Origin: Ischnura elegans
Taxonomy: Eukaryota; Arthropoda; Insecta; Odonata; Coenagrionidae
DNA: 64,000 nucleotides
Assembly (NCBI RefSeq): GCF_921293095.1
Contig: NC_060259.1
Location: 8,742,001-8,806,000 of the forward strand
Direction: 5' to 3'
Below, piece after piece: positions 23,847 to 34,756 of the stretch. The position numbers were made by a program, and so were the translations under genes. The notes under the pieces were generated by a model. That model was given only the letters and a program-made list of their open reading frames with translations, had not been told where the DNA came from and did not search any database. How positions within the stretch are numbered: position 1 is the stretch's first letter; each line of letters opens with the position of its first letter.

Positions 23847-25200
23847 GGCCCGTATTCTTAGTCGACCCTGTAGGGCCAACCGACCCTGGATACGTCATCA
23901 GCCCCTACATAAACCGATCTCACCCTACATACGCCACATCAAGCCCTACATATGGCCGTTTTTGGAACTAAACGGGCCCTACTTGATGTAGGGTACCCGA
24001 ACCAACCCTACACCCTACAAAAACATGGCGGCCAAATATCGTCTGCTGATCACCTCGATTAAATAATTTACGTTGTAATGCATATTAAGGGAGACGAGCT
24101 CGCACAAACCATTTTGAAATGTACAGTAACACAGCGGAAAGGTAATAATACTACCACTTTATAGCCACCAAGTTAAATAAATGATAAAATTGACTGAAAT
24201 TGTGGCGGCCGCACGTCCTGCCTCGCCGCCACACCGCTTTCCCGGAGGCAAGATAAACCGCGCTCCATCATCGCTTCTCCACAACAAGCCAGCTAGCCCA
24301 GCGGTAGAGCGGTCGCCTCCTAAGCGGGCAGCCCGACTTCGATTCCCCGTGCCGGGAAGTGTAATTAATTTTTTTCTTCCCTTCTAGAATTCCTTTCTAG
24401 AAATTTCTTTCATGTTCAAGAACAGTAACATAGAGCATTCTGGAAGTGCACCAATAGAATAAATACTGCGGGCCTTTCGGCCGGCAAGTCAGTCTGAAAT
24501 ATGGAACGGATCAATAAACATCGTCCAAACCATTACAGTGCCTTATCATTGCTAGCAGACAATTCCTACGCCTGCTACAAACTAATAAGAAGAATATAGC
24601 GGTATACAAGCATCTGTTTTCCACGAATATATAATATTTTTCACGTTTGGCACTTGGTATACTTTTGGGAAACCAATACTTCGTTTTCGTACAACCATAG
24701 AAAACGCATTTTCATGCCACTATTTGCCACATAATAAACTTAATTACGGAAGGTAAAAGCGAACGACGAACCTTGATGATGCAACGTAAGTTACCACGTC
24801 AATGATCATATGTGCTCCGTACTTATTACTATCTTGTACAGACCGCTTTTGAAGCAATTTGAAGACAACAAGGTTCTAATTTTGGCTCGATATGAGTGTA
24901 TTTGTAGCCATAATTAAGGTACCGACACGACCTGGCGGACGACACCGATTGTTTATTTACCTTGAGCTGTTGTCCTAACAATGCGCCCGAAAATTATTGG
25001 ACGTCTTTTCTTACTTTCATAGTGAGTTCCCATTACGCCACCAGTATGAAAAATTGCCGCTGCGCCATCATCTACGTCATCTCAGAGAAGTTGACGACGG
25101 AATCACCCCCCACCACTTATGTAGGTTCGACTGAGAAACGCATGTAGGGGCCTTTTGTTATGTAGGGACGGATATGTAGGGTCGACTAAGAATACGGCCC
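23847..25200. mobile_element. PIF/Harbinger-like element, 1354 bp, nonautonomous
   Basis: Flanked by TAA at 23844-23846 and 25201-25203. Termini GGCCCGTATTCTTAGTCGAC and GTCGACTAAGAATACGGCCC are inverted with one difference, and CCCTAC/GTAGGG motifs continue inside. A 3-bp TWA duplication with GGSCCGTATTC ends fits PIF/Harbinger. No transposase domain. It contains a tRNA-like sequence at 24287-24356. Confidence 0.82.
24287..24356 (+). repeat. tRNA-Arg(CCT)-like sequence, degenerate SINE head
   Basis: A good A box (TAGCCCAGCGGTAGAGC), a D loop AGCGGTA, an anticodon loop CTCCTAA (anticodon CCT, Arg) on a nearly paired stem, and a B-box-like ACTTCGATTCC fall at normal tRNA spacing. The T stem and acceptor stem do not pair, so it is not a working tRNA. 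A T-rich stretch follows. Likely a tRNA-derived SINE head or tRNA pseudogene carried inside the Harbinger-like element. Confidence 0.45.
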
Positions 25201-26401
25201 TAAGAGCTCGAAAAAATCTCCCCTCTCAAAAATGTTTACGCACTAAAAAAGAATTATTCCGTGAAATTTTAGCAATAGTAGATTGAATCTACCGGGTATA
25301 GCTTCTCTGTCGGCATTCTTACGCGAATTCAGCGCCGGGAACTTCGACTCACAAGCCGTGTGACTCATCTTCACGTAATATTTTGCTTCCCCATATCTGA
25401 TCACAACACCAGACTGTTTTTGTACTTCGGTATAATGGTTATAAGTCATTCCAGAGTCGAAAGGAACTGCCTTATCTTTCGCGTTTTGAATTTGACTTTA
25501 ATGATTACGTTACGACTGACGACGCGAGTTATTCTCAGAGGACATTCGTACTAACTCTCGTTCAGTTAAAAAATAAACGCTTGCCAGCAGGCAGACTCAA
25601 GCTAATAGCTACTCAAAGTGAAACTTTGTTTGATTTAAACCCACTGAGATACAAGTTTGGTCAATTTTGACCGGCGCGCCGCGTAAGCAACTTTCCCCCG
25701 GCTCAATTCGTCCCGCGGATGCGGGATTAGCCCGCGGAATGAGACGATGCATGCTGTTTTTACCATCGTGTTGAATCACCATCGACTTACATCTATACTG
25801 CAAATACGATAATCTCTTTTGGATGACCTTGGAAGCCAAATTTTTGGTACGGGAGGATTTTTAACGGCTCATTTAGGTGTTATTTCGCTGGGGCGACGGA
25901 AAACATAACCTTGGAAAATTCTAAACAATCTTCCGTTAGAGATAGATATTCCGAATTAACGATCATCTACTGCAGTTAAAATTAATATCTAATAAACAGC
26001 ATCGCTCATTATTAAAACTTAGTATTCTTCATTGACATATCTATGTGATGAGCACATACTACCCCTGCTCCTGTGACTAAAATCGGCGCGCGTACCGCAA
26101 TCTTCTCGTAGAGCAGTTACCTGAAAAGTCGTATAAGTGAGGTATTTTATCTCATTGGACTGGGAAAATACGTTTCGTAACCGAGTTTGTCGTTTAAGTG
26201 AAAAGTTTCATAACTGAGGTTGGAAATACATGGGTTCATATGGGGTTATTCACCGGACCAAAAAAAAATCGGCGTATAAGTGAGGTCATCGCATAACTGA
26301 GGGTCGTATAACCGAGGTTCTACTGTATTTTTTTAGAAGATACAATCAAAGGTTAAGAATAATTAAAACAATCGTTTTGGGCCACAAAAAATTTATAAAC
26401 T

Positions 26402-27619
26402 TCAATGGAGATTTTTATTCAGGAAAACTAGCGTGCGGACTCTCTCTGGGTCCAGCCTACTCCGTTTTTTATCAACTATGATTCCTGATGTGCTGAATAA
26501 TCTTTCGGAGAATGCTGTTAACATTGGTGAAATTAAAAACTTCCTTGCGAGTTTCCTCAAATTTTTGTACTTGTCATTGACCTTCCAATATTTAAAGATG
26601 TTTGCAGATGGTGGAAGTAATGCTTCTGCCATGTAGGCATTTATTTCTTCTTCAGGGGACATAGCGTGATTCATCTCTCTGCTATTAGACGGTATCATTA
26701 ATTGAGAATAGTAACTCCACATACTATGGCCTCCTTTCTGTTCATGTGCTAGTGCAGTGGTGTTTCCTTCACTATGGTCCAATGATGGCATGTCATTACA
26801 ATTTAATTGGCTGTTAATATCTGAAATTTCAGCAATCAGTGCTGATTGAGCTTGCTCAAGGTTTTCTTTTCTCAAAAATACACTGCCCTTGAATCTAGGA
26901 TCAAGTACTGTCCCAAGAGCATACAATTTTTCCGTCTCAACATATTGATAACGCCTTTTTAGAGATGAAAGTAAATCATTTCTAAAGCCTTGAACAGAAC
27001 CTAAAGTTGATTTGAAGTTTTGCAGCGCATGAATGGTGCTATTCACTAAAGGAATTACTTCAGAAATTGTCACTTGGCTTGAACTGGCAACTAAAGTAGC
27101 TCTTTCAAATACATCCAGTATTTGAATCACTTCCTCTATTGCCGTCCACTGTCGAGCACAAAGATCAATTTGAATGTTTAAATCTGAAGCAGATAATAAA
27201 ACAGCTTGCTTTTGTTCCACAAGACGTAGGAGCATGTGAAGCTCTGAGTTCCACCTTGTAGGTTCATCTTGTAGCAAACGATGAGGTTTGAGATTTAGTG
27301 TGGCTTGAGAAGCTCGTAACACTTTCATGGCTTTAGAAGAATGCTTAAAATGTCCCACTACACTTCGGCAGGATGTCAAAATTGTCTTAATTTCACTCTT
27401 ATTCAGTAAACCATCCGTAACGACTAGTTGAAACGTATGAGCCAAGCACGGTAAGTGATCAAAGGTACTGCGCTCTAAACCTGCAACCATATTAGGAGCA
27501 TTGTCTCTTATGAAGCAGACAACTTTCCTCATAATATTCCATTCCTTCATAGTACTTGTGATGAAAGTTTCTATTGCTATGGCTGTGTGTGAAACTTCTG
27601 CAAAAGGAATACATTCCAA
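26402..27619 (-). CDS. hAT transposase, N-terminally truncated (405 aa)
   Basis: Encodes the central and C-terminal part of a hAT transposase, the DNA cut-and-paste enzyme of this element. RDNAPNM near residue 38 corresponds to the first catalytic Asp region. CLAHTFQLVV follows near residue 58. SERLFSTSG and KKRSRLDPERVRTLVFLNKN at about 371-403 form the hAT dimerisation domain. Typical hAT proteins are about 600 aa with an N-terminal BED finger. Here only ~0.6 kb of element lies upstream and no BED finger was seen, so the protein is probably inactive. The frame itself is open, suggesting a fairly recent copy. The usual Y..VP.T segment before SER is altered (FLISPMLTAF). Confidence 0.85.
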   Translation of the reverse strand: MECIPFAEVSHTAIAIETFITSTMKEWNIMRKVVCFIRDNAPNMVAGLERSTFDHLPCLAHTFQLVVTDGLLNKSEIKTILTSCRSVVGHFKHSSKAMKVLRASQATLNLKPHRLLQDEPTRWNSELHMLLRLVEQKQAVLLSASDLNIQIDLCARQWTAIEEVIQILDVFERATLVASSSQVTISEVIPLVNSTIHALQNFKSTLGSVQGFRNDLLSSLKRRYQYVETEKLYALGTVLDPRFKGSVFLRKENLEQAQSALIAEISDINSQLNCNDMPSLDHSEGNTTALAHEQKGGHSMWSYYSQLMIPSNSREMNHAMSPEEEINAYMAEALLPPSANIFKYWKVNDKYKNLRKLARKFLISPMLTAFSERLFSTSGIIVDKKRSRLDPERVRTLVFLNKNLH

Positions 27620-28240
27620 GCACAGTTTTATTAGAGGTTTTTAGCGAACTAAAATACTTTGGCGGAGTTTAATCCCAAGACAAGTTATAATATTCACGAT
27701 ACAACTTCTACGAACTGTAGCAGAGAAGCGGTTGGCGCAGTCAATTGTTTCTCTCGTAAACAGTTCTTTGTGAATCATTAATTAAGACAAATATACTCAT
27801 AAAAACGCAGATGATTGTACTTTGAAAATTCTAGAGACAAAAACCATTCTGAAATAATAGTAATTTTTCATTATAGAACCTCAGTCACAAATAGAGCTGC
27901 TACATTCGGAGAAGCTTCTGCAGCAGTGACTCAGCTGATTCTCGTATTCAAAATTTTAGATTAAAGAGTGTTTCATTATAAATTTATATGACGTATAAAT
28001 ATGATTAATTGATGAGACTTGACTGAACTACAGTGCAATTACAACATATTCCGGCAAATAAATTCAACATTCAGCGTTCTTTTCCTTCGCGTTTCGTTTT
28101 TGAGTCGCAATTATTGGCCGCTAGTTTGACGAAGATTCGAAAGATTCGAATCACGAACAAAGCATGAAAGATTCGAGTTTTCGAATCTCGAATATTTTCT
28201 AAGATTCGAAGGATTCGAATGGCCCATCTCCATTTACGAG

Positions 28241-29999
28241 GAATTAAAATTATCATAATTCCTCTCATTGACATTTGGCTTCATATTACAGATTCTCATT
28301 TGGTAATTTTAAAAACTCCTTTGGACAGACCACTGTCAACCCAGCCAACCATAACCAAAACCAAAGGATTATCTATTTCCCCCAACTATATGACAAAGAC
28401 AAAAAAGAAATGTGGTGTAGGGAGAAAGTATGTGCGTAAGGCTAACTAATGCCATACCACCCAAATGGCTCTAGATTGCACCCTCTGGGCCATCATATCA
28501 ATTTTCATCGCTAAATATGATTAATAATCCAAAACAATGTTTTTTGCTTAAATTTGTATGGATTCCTTTTTGAAAAATGTAATTATATTAAGCATATATC
28601 TGTACCGAATGAAAACACCAATTAAAACGTAATTCACTTTCATTCTTTGAAAATTAACATACTTTATTAAAATATTACTTGTTAATCCAAATTTTCCATT
28701 TAATTTATTAACCTATGTCATTCTAAAAACCTTTTCAGGGGATATCATATTGCTCAAGCTTATCATTCATAATTGGGAACAACACCTTTGTCCATAATAC
28801 CTGAATACATGTAACGCTCGTAATTTTTACACTAGTACAATTGAAACGGTGTCCTTTACTATCATATCCAGGCTAACAAATTAATTTTGGCTGTATCATG
28901 ACGTTGCTAAGAGTTTTTCGTACAAAATTATAAGCTCTGATAAGTTTTCCTACAGAATATTGAAGATGAATGAAAATATCAGAAATAAATACATCCATTG
29001 CAGGAAAGTATCACAAAATTGACAGGATACTTGCAATATTTTACTTTCAAATTCATAAAAATTGAGAGACTATTTAAAAAGACGTGGTTCCAGCATTAAA
29101 TATTATAACACTGATGATTAAGATAAAATTAAAAAATAGCAAATTTTTGCCAACTTTCATTCCTGACAGATTGTCTTTAAAATATGGTGATCATGGAATG
29201 TGTTCAAGTGTCATCATAAGGGTACTTTAATATTACAGAAAATAATGCTATAATGGACCCTCAGAATTTTCTACTGCTCGGAAGGATGTGACACAGGGTG
29301 TCATATTTTCATTATATATATAAAACTTTATATATATAACATAATATATTCTACCCTACAAATCAGCAAACTTGAAAGATAATTAAATAAAATTACAAGA
29401 TTTAATGAAAACATACAGGTGGGGCTGGACTGTTTTAAATAACCCTTGATTGAAGATTGATTATTGGCTTGAAATGAGACTGAGACAGTTCACCATAGTG
29501 CTACCCAATAGTATATCCGGTATTTCTGCTTTCAGCAGATTACCAGCATCATAAAACTACGATTGATATACATATACGTAAAGAGATTGGTGTGGTTTGG
29601 CTATTCGTGTTTATAACGGGGAAGTCATACATCTGGAGGTCGTACTAATGAGGGTGACTTCCCACAGAAATGCATTAATTTCAACCAAGCTGACTCCGTT
29701 TTGTCAAGCACCCTAGGGAGTCGTAAAACTGAAGTTCCACATTAAAGGCAAATGATTGACTAGATTTCAACTATTAAAATTTTTTAAGCTTATACAAGCC
29801 ATGCAGGTTAGAAATATTGTTCGGTTAAAATTATTTTGCAAACCATGAAGTGTCAAATACATGAGAGAGTCATTTTCCATACTCTTTCCACCACACAAAA
29901 ATTTTAAGTAAAACATTGAGAATAAAGTTGGGAAAAATACTAGATTAAGAGATGCACCAAAATTAGAGTCACTCTGATGGTGACAATAAACTTACTCAC
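28241..29999. other. EDEM1 intron 2, 5' part, no recognised element
   Basis: AT-rich DNA with a short TA microsatellite around 29310-29345 (ATATATATAAAACTTTATATATA). No gene or element ends recognised. Confidence 0.5.
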
Positions 30000-30176
30000 C
30001 TAATATTCACCTCAAAAACTTGAACAACATTATCCTTGTCGAAACTAACACTTCTGACAACAAGTTCCACGGCTTCTTTAAACCTGGTGGCATTTCCCAT
30101 AATAGCCAGCGTGTCCAAGGAATCAACCAACGTGAGGCAATAGTCACCAAGAATGTCATTTATGTTGATGTTTGAC
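30000..30176 (-). CDS. Edem1: EDEM1 coding exon 2
   Basis: This exon lies between a TTTTTCAG acceptor and an AG|GTGAGT donor. It encodes [20 protein letters not shown], then [20 protein letters not shown] and [16 protein letters not shown]. This is the conserved GH47/EDEM segment with the [15 protein letters not shown] signature. The 177-bp length takes phase 2 in and phase 2 out, matching both neighbours. An alternative donor (GAG|GTGAAT) occurs nearby, but AG|GTGAGT keeps the family alignment through the arginine codon. Confidence 0.9.
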
Positions 30177-30613
30177 CTGAAAAACGATAAAGTACAAATC
30201 TCAGATACCCTTGGGGGAAAATAATAACAATATCAAAGAAATATGAACACGTCATCATAAGGTAAATTCATCTACTCAAGCCGTAAATGGATAAAAAATC
30301 AGTTTAAAAAATCCAGATTTCATAAGCATTTGAAAATAGTTATCAACCCATAGAGTTTATGAGTATTTGTTGAGACTTCTTGGAATCACCACAAGAAGCT
30401 ACTATACCTAATAATAAATATGAAATGCTCAAATCAAGATGACACGCGCCACTAAAACAATCAGTGAATACTGAAGGCTGGAAGAACATTCCATAGAATG
30501 TTACAATTTAGCAAATCATACCACCAGCCCATGAAGATGAAGGGTTTATTGTACCTCATCAGTGGCCTACGTTAGGTCAACTGTCCAGCGAAAGAAGTCA
30601 TCATAAAACTTAC

Positions 30614-30885
30614 GGGTTGGCATAATCTGGGCCCCTTCCTTTGCATTGTATGGGGTTAAGCTCATCCATTGGAAATGCATGCTCCATGTAATTCTCGAAA
30701 CCGAAGTTGAACATCTTTTTGGCTTCCCCTAGCATATGCAAACGTAAGCTTTCGGGAAAGAACCCATACTTCTTTTCCAATGGGTCCCATGGCTGTTTAA
30801 ATATGTTCAGTGACCCATACGTATCTAATATATTGGACATTAATATCAAAATAGATATTCCGATATACGACAGGAGAACATACAT
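30614..30885 (-). CDS. Edem1: EDEM1 coding exon 1 (start and signal anchor)
   Basis: Begins with ATG at 30885 and encodes about 90 residues. Residues 1-20 are hydrophobic (VLLSYIGISILILM), fitting an uncleaved signal anchor or signal peptide into the ER. Then come KKYGFFPESLRLHMLGEAKK and FENYMEHAFPMDELNPIQCK, the start of the GH47 domain, ending GRGPDYANP. The donor reads CC|GTAAGT and the exon ends in phase 2 (272 bp), completed by the first base of exon 2. The start was chosen because it is the first Met ahead of the hydrophobic stretch. An upstream 5' UTR exon is possible but was not identified. Confidence 0.88.
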
Positions 30886-31614
30886 TTTATTCGCGATGAA
30901 AACATGATATTTGTCATGAATAATATTTTATGTCTCTAAGCATTACAAATTCCTCACTACTACAAGTATATCACACCATAAAAATTAAATACTGCAATAA
31001 AGCAAAGAAAGAAAGGAAACGCCTGTTCTAAAGCGACTGGTATGCTGATACCAGAATTCTAACAAAATCAACAACTCATGATGTCTTCGATGCGGCCATA
31101 GCCTCCGTTAACCTTGCCAGATCCACAAGATAACAGCAACACACGTCACGATGAAACTCTGTACAGAGTACATAAATCCATATAAATCTTTGCTTTGTAA
31201 TATCGGTGTATCCGTACAGCGATGGATCACGATGGATGGCTGTCTCATCGGGACAGCGCACCCACGAATATTACAGTAAAGGAGGAGGATTCTGAAAATT
31301 TCCTTAGATTCGTTGTTGCCGTTGTTGCCCTGCGCGCATTATAATTAGCTTTCAAAAATCGACACTCGTAACGCCACCAGTCTTCGATATCCAGAGTATG
31401 GGTTGTACGTTCCAAAAGGATTTATTTGCATGTCCTAAATGAAGAATTTTATAAGACCGATATAAAGACTGTTACTATGAATTTATCTGCATGTTTTTTT
31501 GAGTTGTTGCCATGTATTGTTCATAAATTTTTCCGATTGGGGGCTCTCGGTAGAAGCTCATGATGGGACTTGTGGATCCGGGTGCCCTTCCCCAGATAAT
31601 TTTATGAAACTTTA

Positions 31615-31737
31615 AAATCCTACCACCATCTCATGAAATTGAAGGATTTATTGTACCTCAACAGTGTCCTACGTCAGGTCAACTATCCAACGAAAGAAGT
31701 TATCATAAAACTTACGGGTTGGCATAATCTGGACCGC
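31615..31737 (-). pseudogene. Duplicated EDEM1 exon-1/intron-1 junction fragment
   Basis: About 120 bp closely resemble 30517-30635, the 3' end of EDEM1 exon 1 with its donor and the first part of intron 1. The fragment includes the same exon tail and donor (read on the minus strand, GCCAACCC|GTAAGT). It lies about 0.75 kb upstream of the EDEM1 start codon in the same orientation. Similarity stops abruptly after the residues preceding GRGPDYANP. It is too short to be a gene and is best read as a local partial duplication. Confidence 0.7.
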
Positions 31738-31910
31738 TTCTTAAATTTTAATTTTTTAGAATTAATTTTTTAGAACAACTCAAATCTCTGCTAACTTCTA
31801 AACCAATAGGTCAATTGAAAATTGATTCGTATTGATGAGAGATTTGCGTCGTTCATAACAAATCAATCAATTTTGGTCGTATAAATAATGTTTTCTGTAA
31901 AATATTAATT

Positions 31911-32022
31911 CCAGCATTCTCGGATCTAAAAATATTTCATCACTTCTCTAAAAGTTGGTCACATCGACTTGTTTAACGCCGACGAGGCGCCAAAATAATG
32001 GACAAGTCGTCTCACTACGCAT
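31911..32022 (+). repeat. Dispersed repeat D, copy 3
   Basis: Matches the complement of 1446-1520, sharing TTTCATCACTTCTCT, AAAGTTGGT.ACAT and TTGTTTAAC.CCGA.GAGGCGCC. Confidence 0.6.
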
Positions 32023-32482
32023 CCTTTTTACCTTCTGCCACCTTCCGAGTTATATCATCAAAGATGAACGCCCTCCTATAGCCAGGGGCGCAGCTAGGAA
32101 TTTTGGCTAGCGGGGGTTTTAGGGTAACTAATACAGGCCTCTTGAACATTAAAGATGCGAAAAAAAGAAAACAGAAGGAATGCTGAACTTGGCCTTGGCT
32201 GGAAAAGGGGTATGAAAGCGTTGGAATAAGCATGCTAAACATGTTGGAGAAGGAGTTGGTCGCCGATGTTCCCGTTTATTATCGATAATAATTGACGACA
32301 AGTCAGGATATTTCCATGTCCCTTATCAGCAAGGTTAAGGGCAGAATAAAACGCCAGGATACAAACGTGAGGCAGTTTATTCCCGCGAGGAAAATGTTAT
32401 TAATAAATGATGGACATTGTGGTTGAGGAGGATATTATGAATAGTGCTGTAAGCGTGCATTTAAATCACATTTTTCTCTCCT

Positions 32483-33932
32483 CACTGCCAAATAGTTTTA
32501 AAAAGGGGATTGCATGTCCCCAAGGGAGAATGATTATTTGTCAATCGGTCGATTCGTTAACCATAAAAACCCTAATCAATTTAATCACCGCGGATCTTAC
32601 AGTAACAAGATTTTTGAAAGATTTCGTCATAGAGGATAAATGTGGGAATTCGCTCTTACCCCGAACCATAAAAGACTTTAATGAATGCTGGTCGTAATTA
32701 ATTCTGCTTGAGCATTTCCTTTCTATATAATTAAATGCTTGGATTGCCTGAACAATTGAGAATGGATATCTTTCATAGCGACATATAAAGAACCGTATGA
32801 TATTTATAGGTCCGAAAGAAACGATAGTATAAGAAAGATATTTAGCTGAACGGATAGATATGGGAATTCGTTTTTCCACAACTATGCATAGCAACGGGCG
32901 ATTCGTGTGTTGACAATAAGTGCTATCAAATGATAAATAAAAACATTGCGCAATTGCGTTTCAATTGAGAAAATTTCCAAAATTTATTAATCTCGCACCT
33001 ACCTACGTGGGTATTCCATACCTCACACACCCCGGTATTAGTTGCACCTAAACCCCCCCCCCCCCAGCCTTAATTCTTTGTTCCACCCGTGGCCTCCACC
33101 AGGGGCGCAGCTAGAAATTAAGGCTGGGGGGGGGGGGGGTGTTTAGGTGCAACTAATACCGGGGTGTGTGGGGGTTTGGTATACCCACCAGAATAGGCGG
33201 TAGGTGCGAGATTAGTAAATTGTGGAATTATAATATAAATGGTTCAAAATGGTGAGTTTTACGGCTTTTAAAGGGATATTTTATTAATCCTTACACTATT
33301 CTATTAGTAATATCAATCTAATTAAGTAAAATGGATTAAACTTAAAAATTTCTCTGAGCTCTGGGGGGGGGTTTTATCCCCCAAAACCCCCCTTCGCTGT
33401 GCCACTGGCCCCCAAAATCACCTCCAAAGCATATTTCTAGTTAATGCCACTGCATCTTAGCACAGCAGAACCACAGAATAGGGACCTTGATACAGGGATG
33501 CCGACTTCCAAAAAATATTGGGGGGCCAAACTGGGGATCTTGCCCCGGGAAATTTTATAAGTAGTGAGTTTTAAGTTTTTTTAAACCATTTTAGAAGAGT
33601 CATATGATCAACATTAGAACCCTGATAACTCTAATCTCGATATATGGACACTCCGGGGAAAATCGACAAGCCTGACACAATTTTTTCCTCAAACCCATAT
33701 CGAATTTTAGAGGGGGCACGGGCCCCCTAAAGGCCTCGTGGAGTCGGCGCCACTGTCTAGATAACCATATCATCAAACATACTGATCTTAATTTCTCCCA
33801 TTGTATTTGCTGGTAAAGTGTAAAATCTTACCTCAACTTTTGGTGCCCATATTCACAATACACATGAAATCACACTCATCCAGGGATGGATTCACCCAAA
33901 GTTACGCTAAAGGGACATATCCATTGAGTGTC
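32483..33932 (+). repeat. Left 1450-bp arm of a 24 kb inverted pair
   Basis: Near-identical reverse complement of 55166-56615, of the same length. Differences seen are mainly in homopolymer G/C runs and a handful of bases. The arm starts CACTGCCAAATAG and ends CATTGAGTGTCC. Inside, 33000-33215 forms a further inverted pair around a GGGGCGCAGCTAGAAATT core with long C and G runs. A 117-codon minus-strand frame (32894-32541) is conserved between arms but resembles nothing I know. No target-site duplication was found at either arm. Confidence 0.85.
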
Positions 33933-33943
33933 CTTTGAGAGAG

Positions 33944-34756
33944 TATTGGAGAGGGAAAGCATTTCTTCAAAAGATAGAGCAATTTGTTTTAATCTAAAAT
34001 ACAATATCTGGCGGAGAAAAAAAATTATATACAGTAGGTCAGGAAGCGTACTGGGTACGCATGACGGCGTTGAGGGGTTAATAATTAGTTAGCGAGAGGC
34101 ACCCAAATACCAACACCATTAATTTGTCATACGATTTCGCGATAACTGCTAAAATAAGGGTAATCAGGGCACCTACGTAATGACCCGGCTAATCCCGGAA
34201 TTTCATATAGCATTCTTACTAACGACGAAGAACAAAAGCAATATTTGCTGCAGATTGTTTCCCAATTTCGAAAAGTGATAAATGAGGGTACGAGGAAAGA
34301 GCTAGTACAACTGAAACCTGGCTTTGTTGAATAATTTTCTCAGTAGGTTAACGAATTTGTAACGATTTTCCAAAATAAAGTTAAGATTGATCACCATACG
34401 TGACGACATGATTTGGTCTACGAAATGAGTTCAAAATCTGAATTTGAGAGAGAGGGAGAGAGTCACTGAAGCATGTGAACATGGCGGGCAACCGTGGGAG
34501 AGGAAGGGAGGGAATGGGGGACGCATCGCTTAGCGACACTCTTGACGCCAGGCTGCAGGGGGGCTGCAAAGTATAATAGGTGAAAGATACGCAAAAACTG
34601 ACGAAACTTTTGTGGGTCATAACTTACCCTGATTACCATAAATTAGACAATTTTCGCAAAATCGTTTAACAAATTAAAGGTGTTGGTATTTAGGCGCCTC
34701 TCGCTAACTAATTATTGAAAAAAAATTTTGCCTATCCTTGTATACCCGGATGTCAC
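33944..34756 (+). repeat. 813-bp direct repeat, 5' copy
   Basis: Matches 45429-46241 over exactly the same length with only about five differences noticed. It starts TATTGGAGAGGG and ends GATGTCAC, 11 bp after the inverted arm. It contains a complete MITE (34080-34716). The two copies flank the BEL/Pao element, so they could be LTRs, a pre-insertion duplication or a recombination product. TGGAG...TGTCA would satisfy TG..CA, but no primer-binding site or target duplication adjoins. Confidence 0.85.
34080..34716. mobile_element. MITE, 637 bp, with ~95-bp inverted termini (copy 1)
   Basis: Termini AATAATTAGTTAGCGAGAGG and CCTCTCGCTAACTAATTATT are inverted. Similarity continues inward through CCAACACC.TTAATTTGT to GGTAATCAGG, about 95 bp. 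The superfamily cannot be set; no target duplication is clear. A short frame starting MAGNRGRGREGMGD (34481-34576) lies inside but is only 31 codons. Confidence 0.75.

Larger units (their letters stand above)
22787..26010 (-). repeat. Repeat B, copy 3 (inverted, interrupted)
   Basis: 22787-23843 matches the complement of the second half of repeat B, and 25204-26010 matches the complement of the first half. The break between them is the Harbinger-like insertion. Copy 3 is visibly more diverged from copies 1 and 2 than they are from each other. Confidence 0.7.
22659..26325. mobile_element. pogo/Tigger-like element inserted in the hAT
   Basis: Left end TA|CAGTAGAACCTCACTTATG and right end CGTATAACCGAGGTTCTACTG|TA. 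Several TAAGTGAGG/CATAACTGAGG motifs recur near both ends. The interior is an inverted copy of repeat B, interrupted by a Harbinger-like element at 23847-25200. Without that insertion it is about 2.3 kb, close to the 2.2 kb relative at 12034-14251. No transposase. Confidence 0.85.
22425..28232 (-). mobile_element. hAT transposon carrying a transposase, 5.8 kb with nested insertions
   Basis: Termini are TAGAGATGGGACGAATCC and GGATTCGAATGGCCCATCTCCA. The flanking 8-bp sequences are ATTACGAG (22417-22424) and TTTACGAG (28233-28240), 7 of 8 identical. Subterminal CGAATC/GATTCG motifs are dense at both ends. Removing the pogo-like insertion at 22659-26325 leaves about 2.14 kb, a normal size for a hAT. 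The transposase lies at 26402-27619 on the minus strand. It sits in EDEM1 intron 2 on the same strand as the gene. Confidence 0.88.
11262..30885 (-). other. Edem1: EDEM1 gene, coding part present in the window
   Basis: The span holds four coding exons of an ER degradation-enhancing alpha-mannosidase-like protein (GH47 family), read from 30885 down to 11262. EDEM1 works in the ER lumen or membrane, where it trims or recognises mannose on misfolded glycoproteins for ERAD. The exons join in the order found in animal EDEM1 and their splice phases are compatible throughout (2, 2, 0, 1). Together they give about 268 residues. EDEM1 is favoured over EDEM2 and EDEM3 because of [34 protein letters not shown] and [19 protein letters not shown]. 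Intron 1 is 437 bp, intron 2 is 10.2 kb and intron 3 is 8.2 kb; the long two are packed with transposons. I could not find the next expected exon (GHWVGKQSGLGAG region of the family) between 1 and 11261, so the rest probably lies outside the window. Family call is very sure; orthology to EDEM1 rather than a relative is likely. Confidence 0.9.
30886..32482. other. Upstream region of EDEM1
   Basis: Should contain the EDEM1 promoter and any 5' UTR, but no TATA box or clear initiator could be assigned. It includes the duplicated exon-1 fragment (31615-31737) and a repeat D copy (31911-32022). At 32094-32112 there is an AGGGGCGCAGCTAGGAATT motif of the kind seen at hAT-like repeat ends. Confidence 0.45.

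Noticed and set aside
29310-29345. TA-rich stretch as a regulatory or origin element
   Set aside because: A simple imperfect microsatellite in an AT-rich intron explains it.
32541-32894. 117-codon frame conserved in both inverted arms
   Set aside because: The arms are near-identical as DNA, so conservation of the frame says nothing about coding. Amino acid changes between arms are not conservative and no domain is visible.
34381-34620. 79-codon minus-strand frame repeated at 45866-46105
   Set aside because: It lies inside the MITE copies of the 813-bp repeats and is low-complexity Ser/Pro/Leu. Identity reflects recent DNA duplication.
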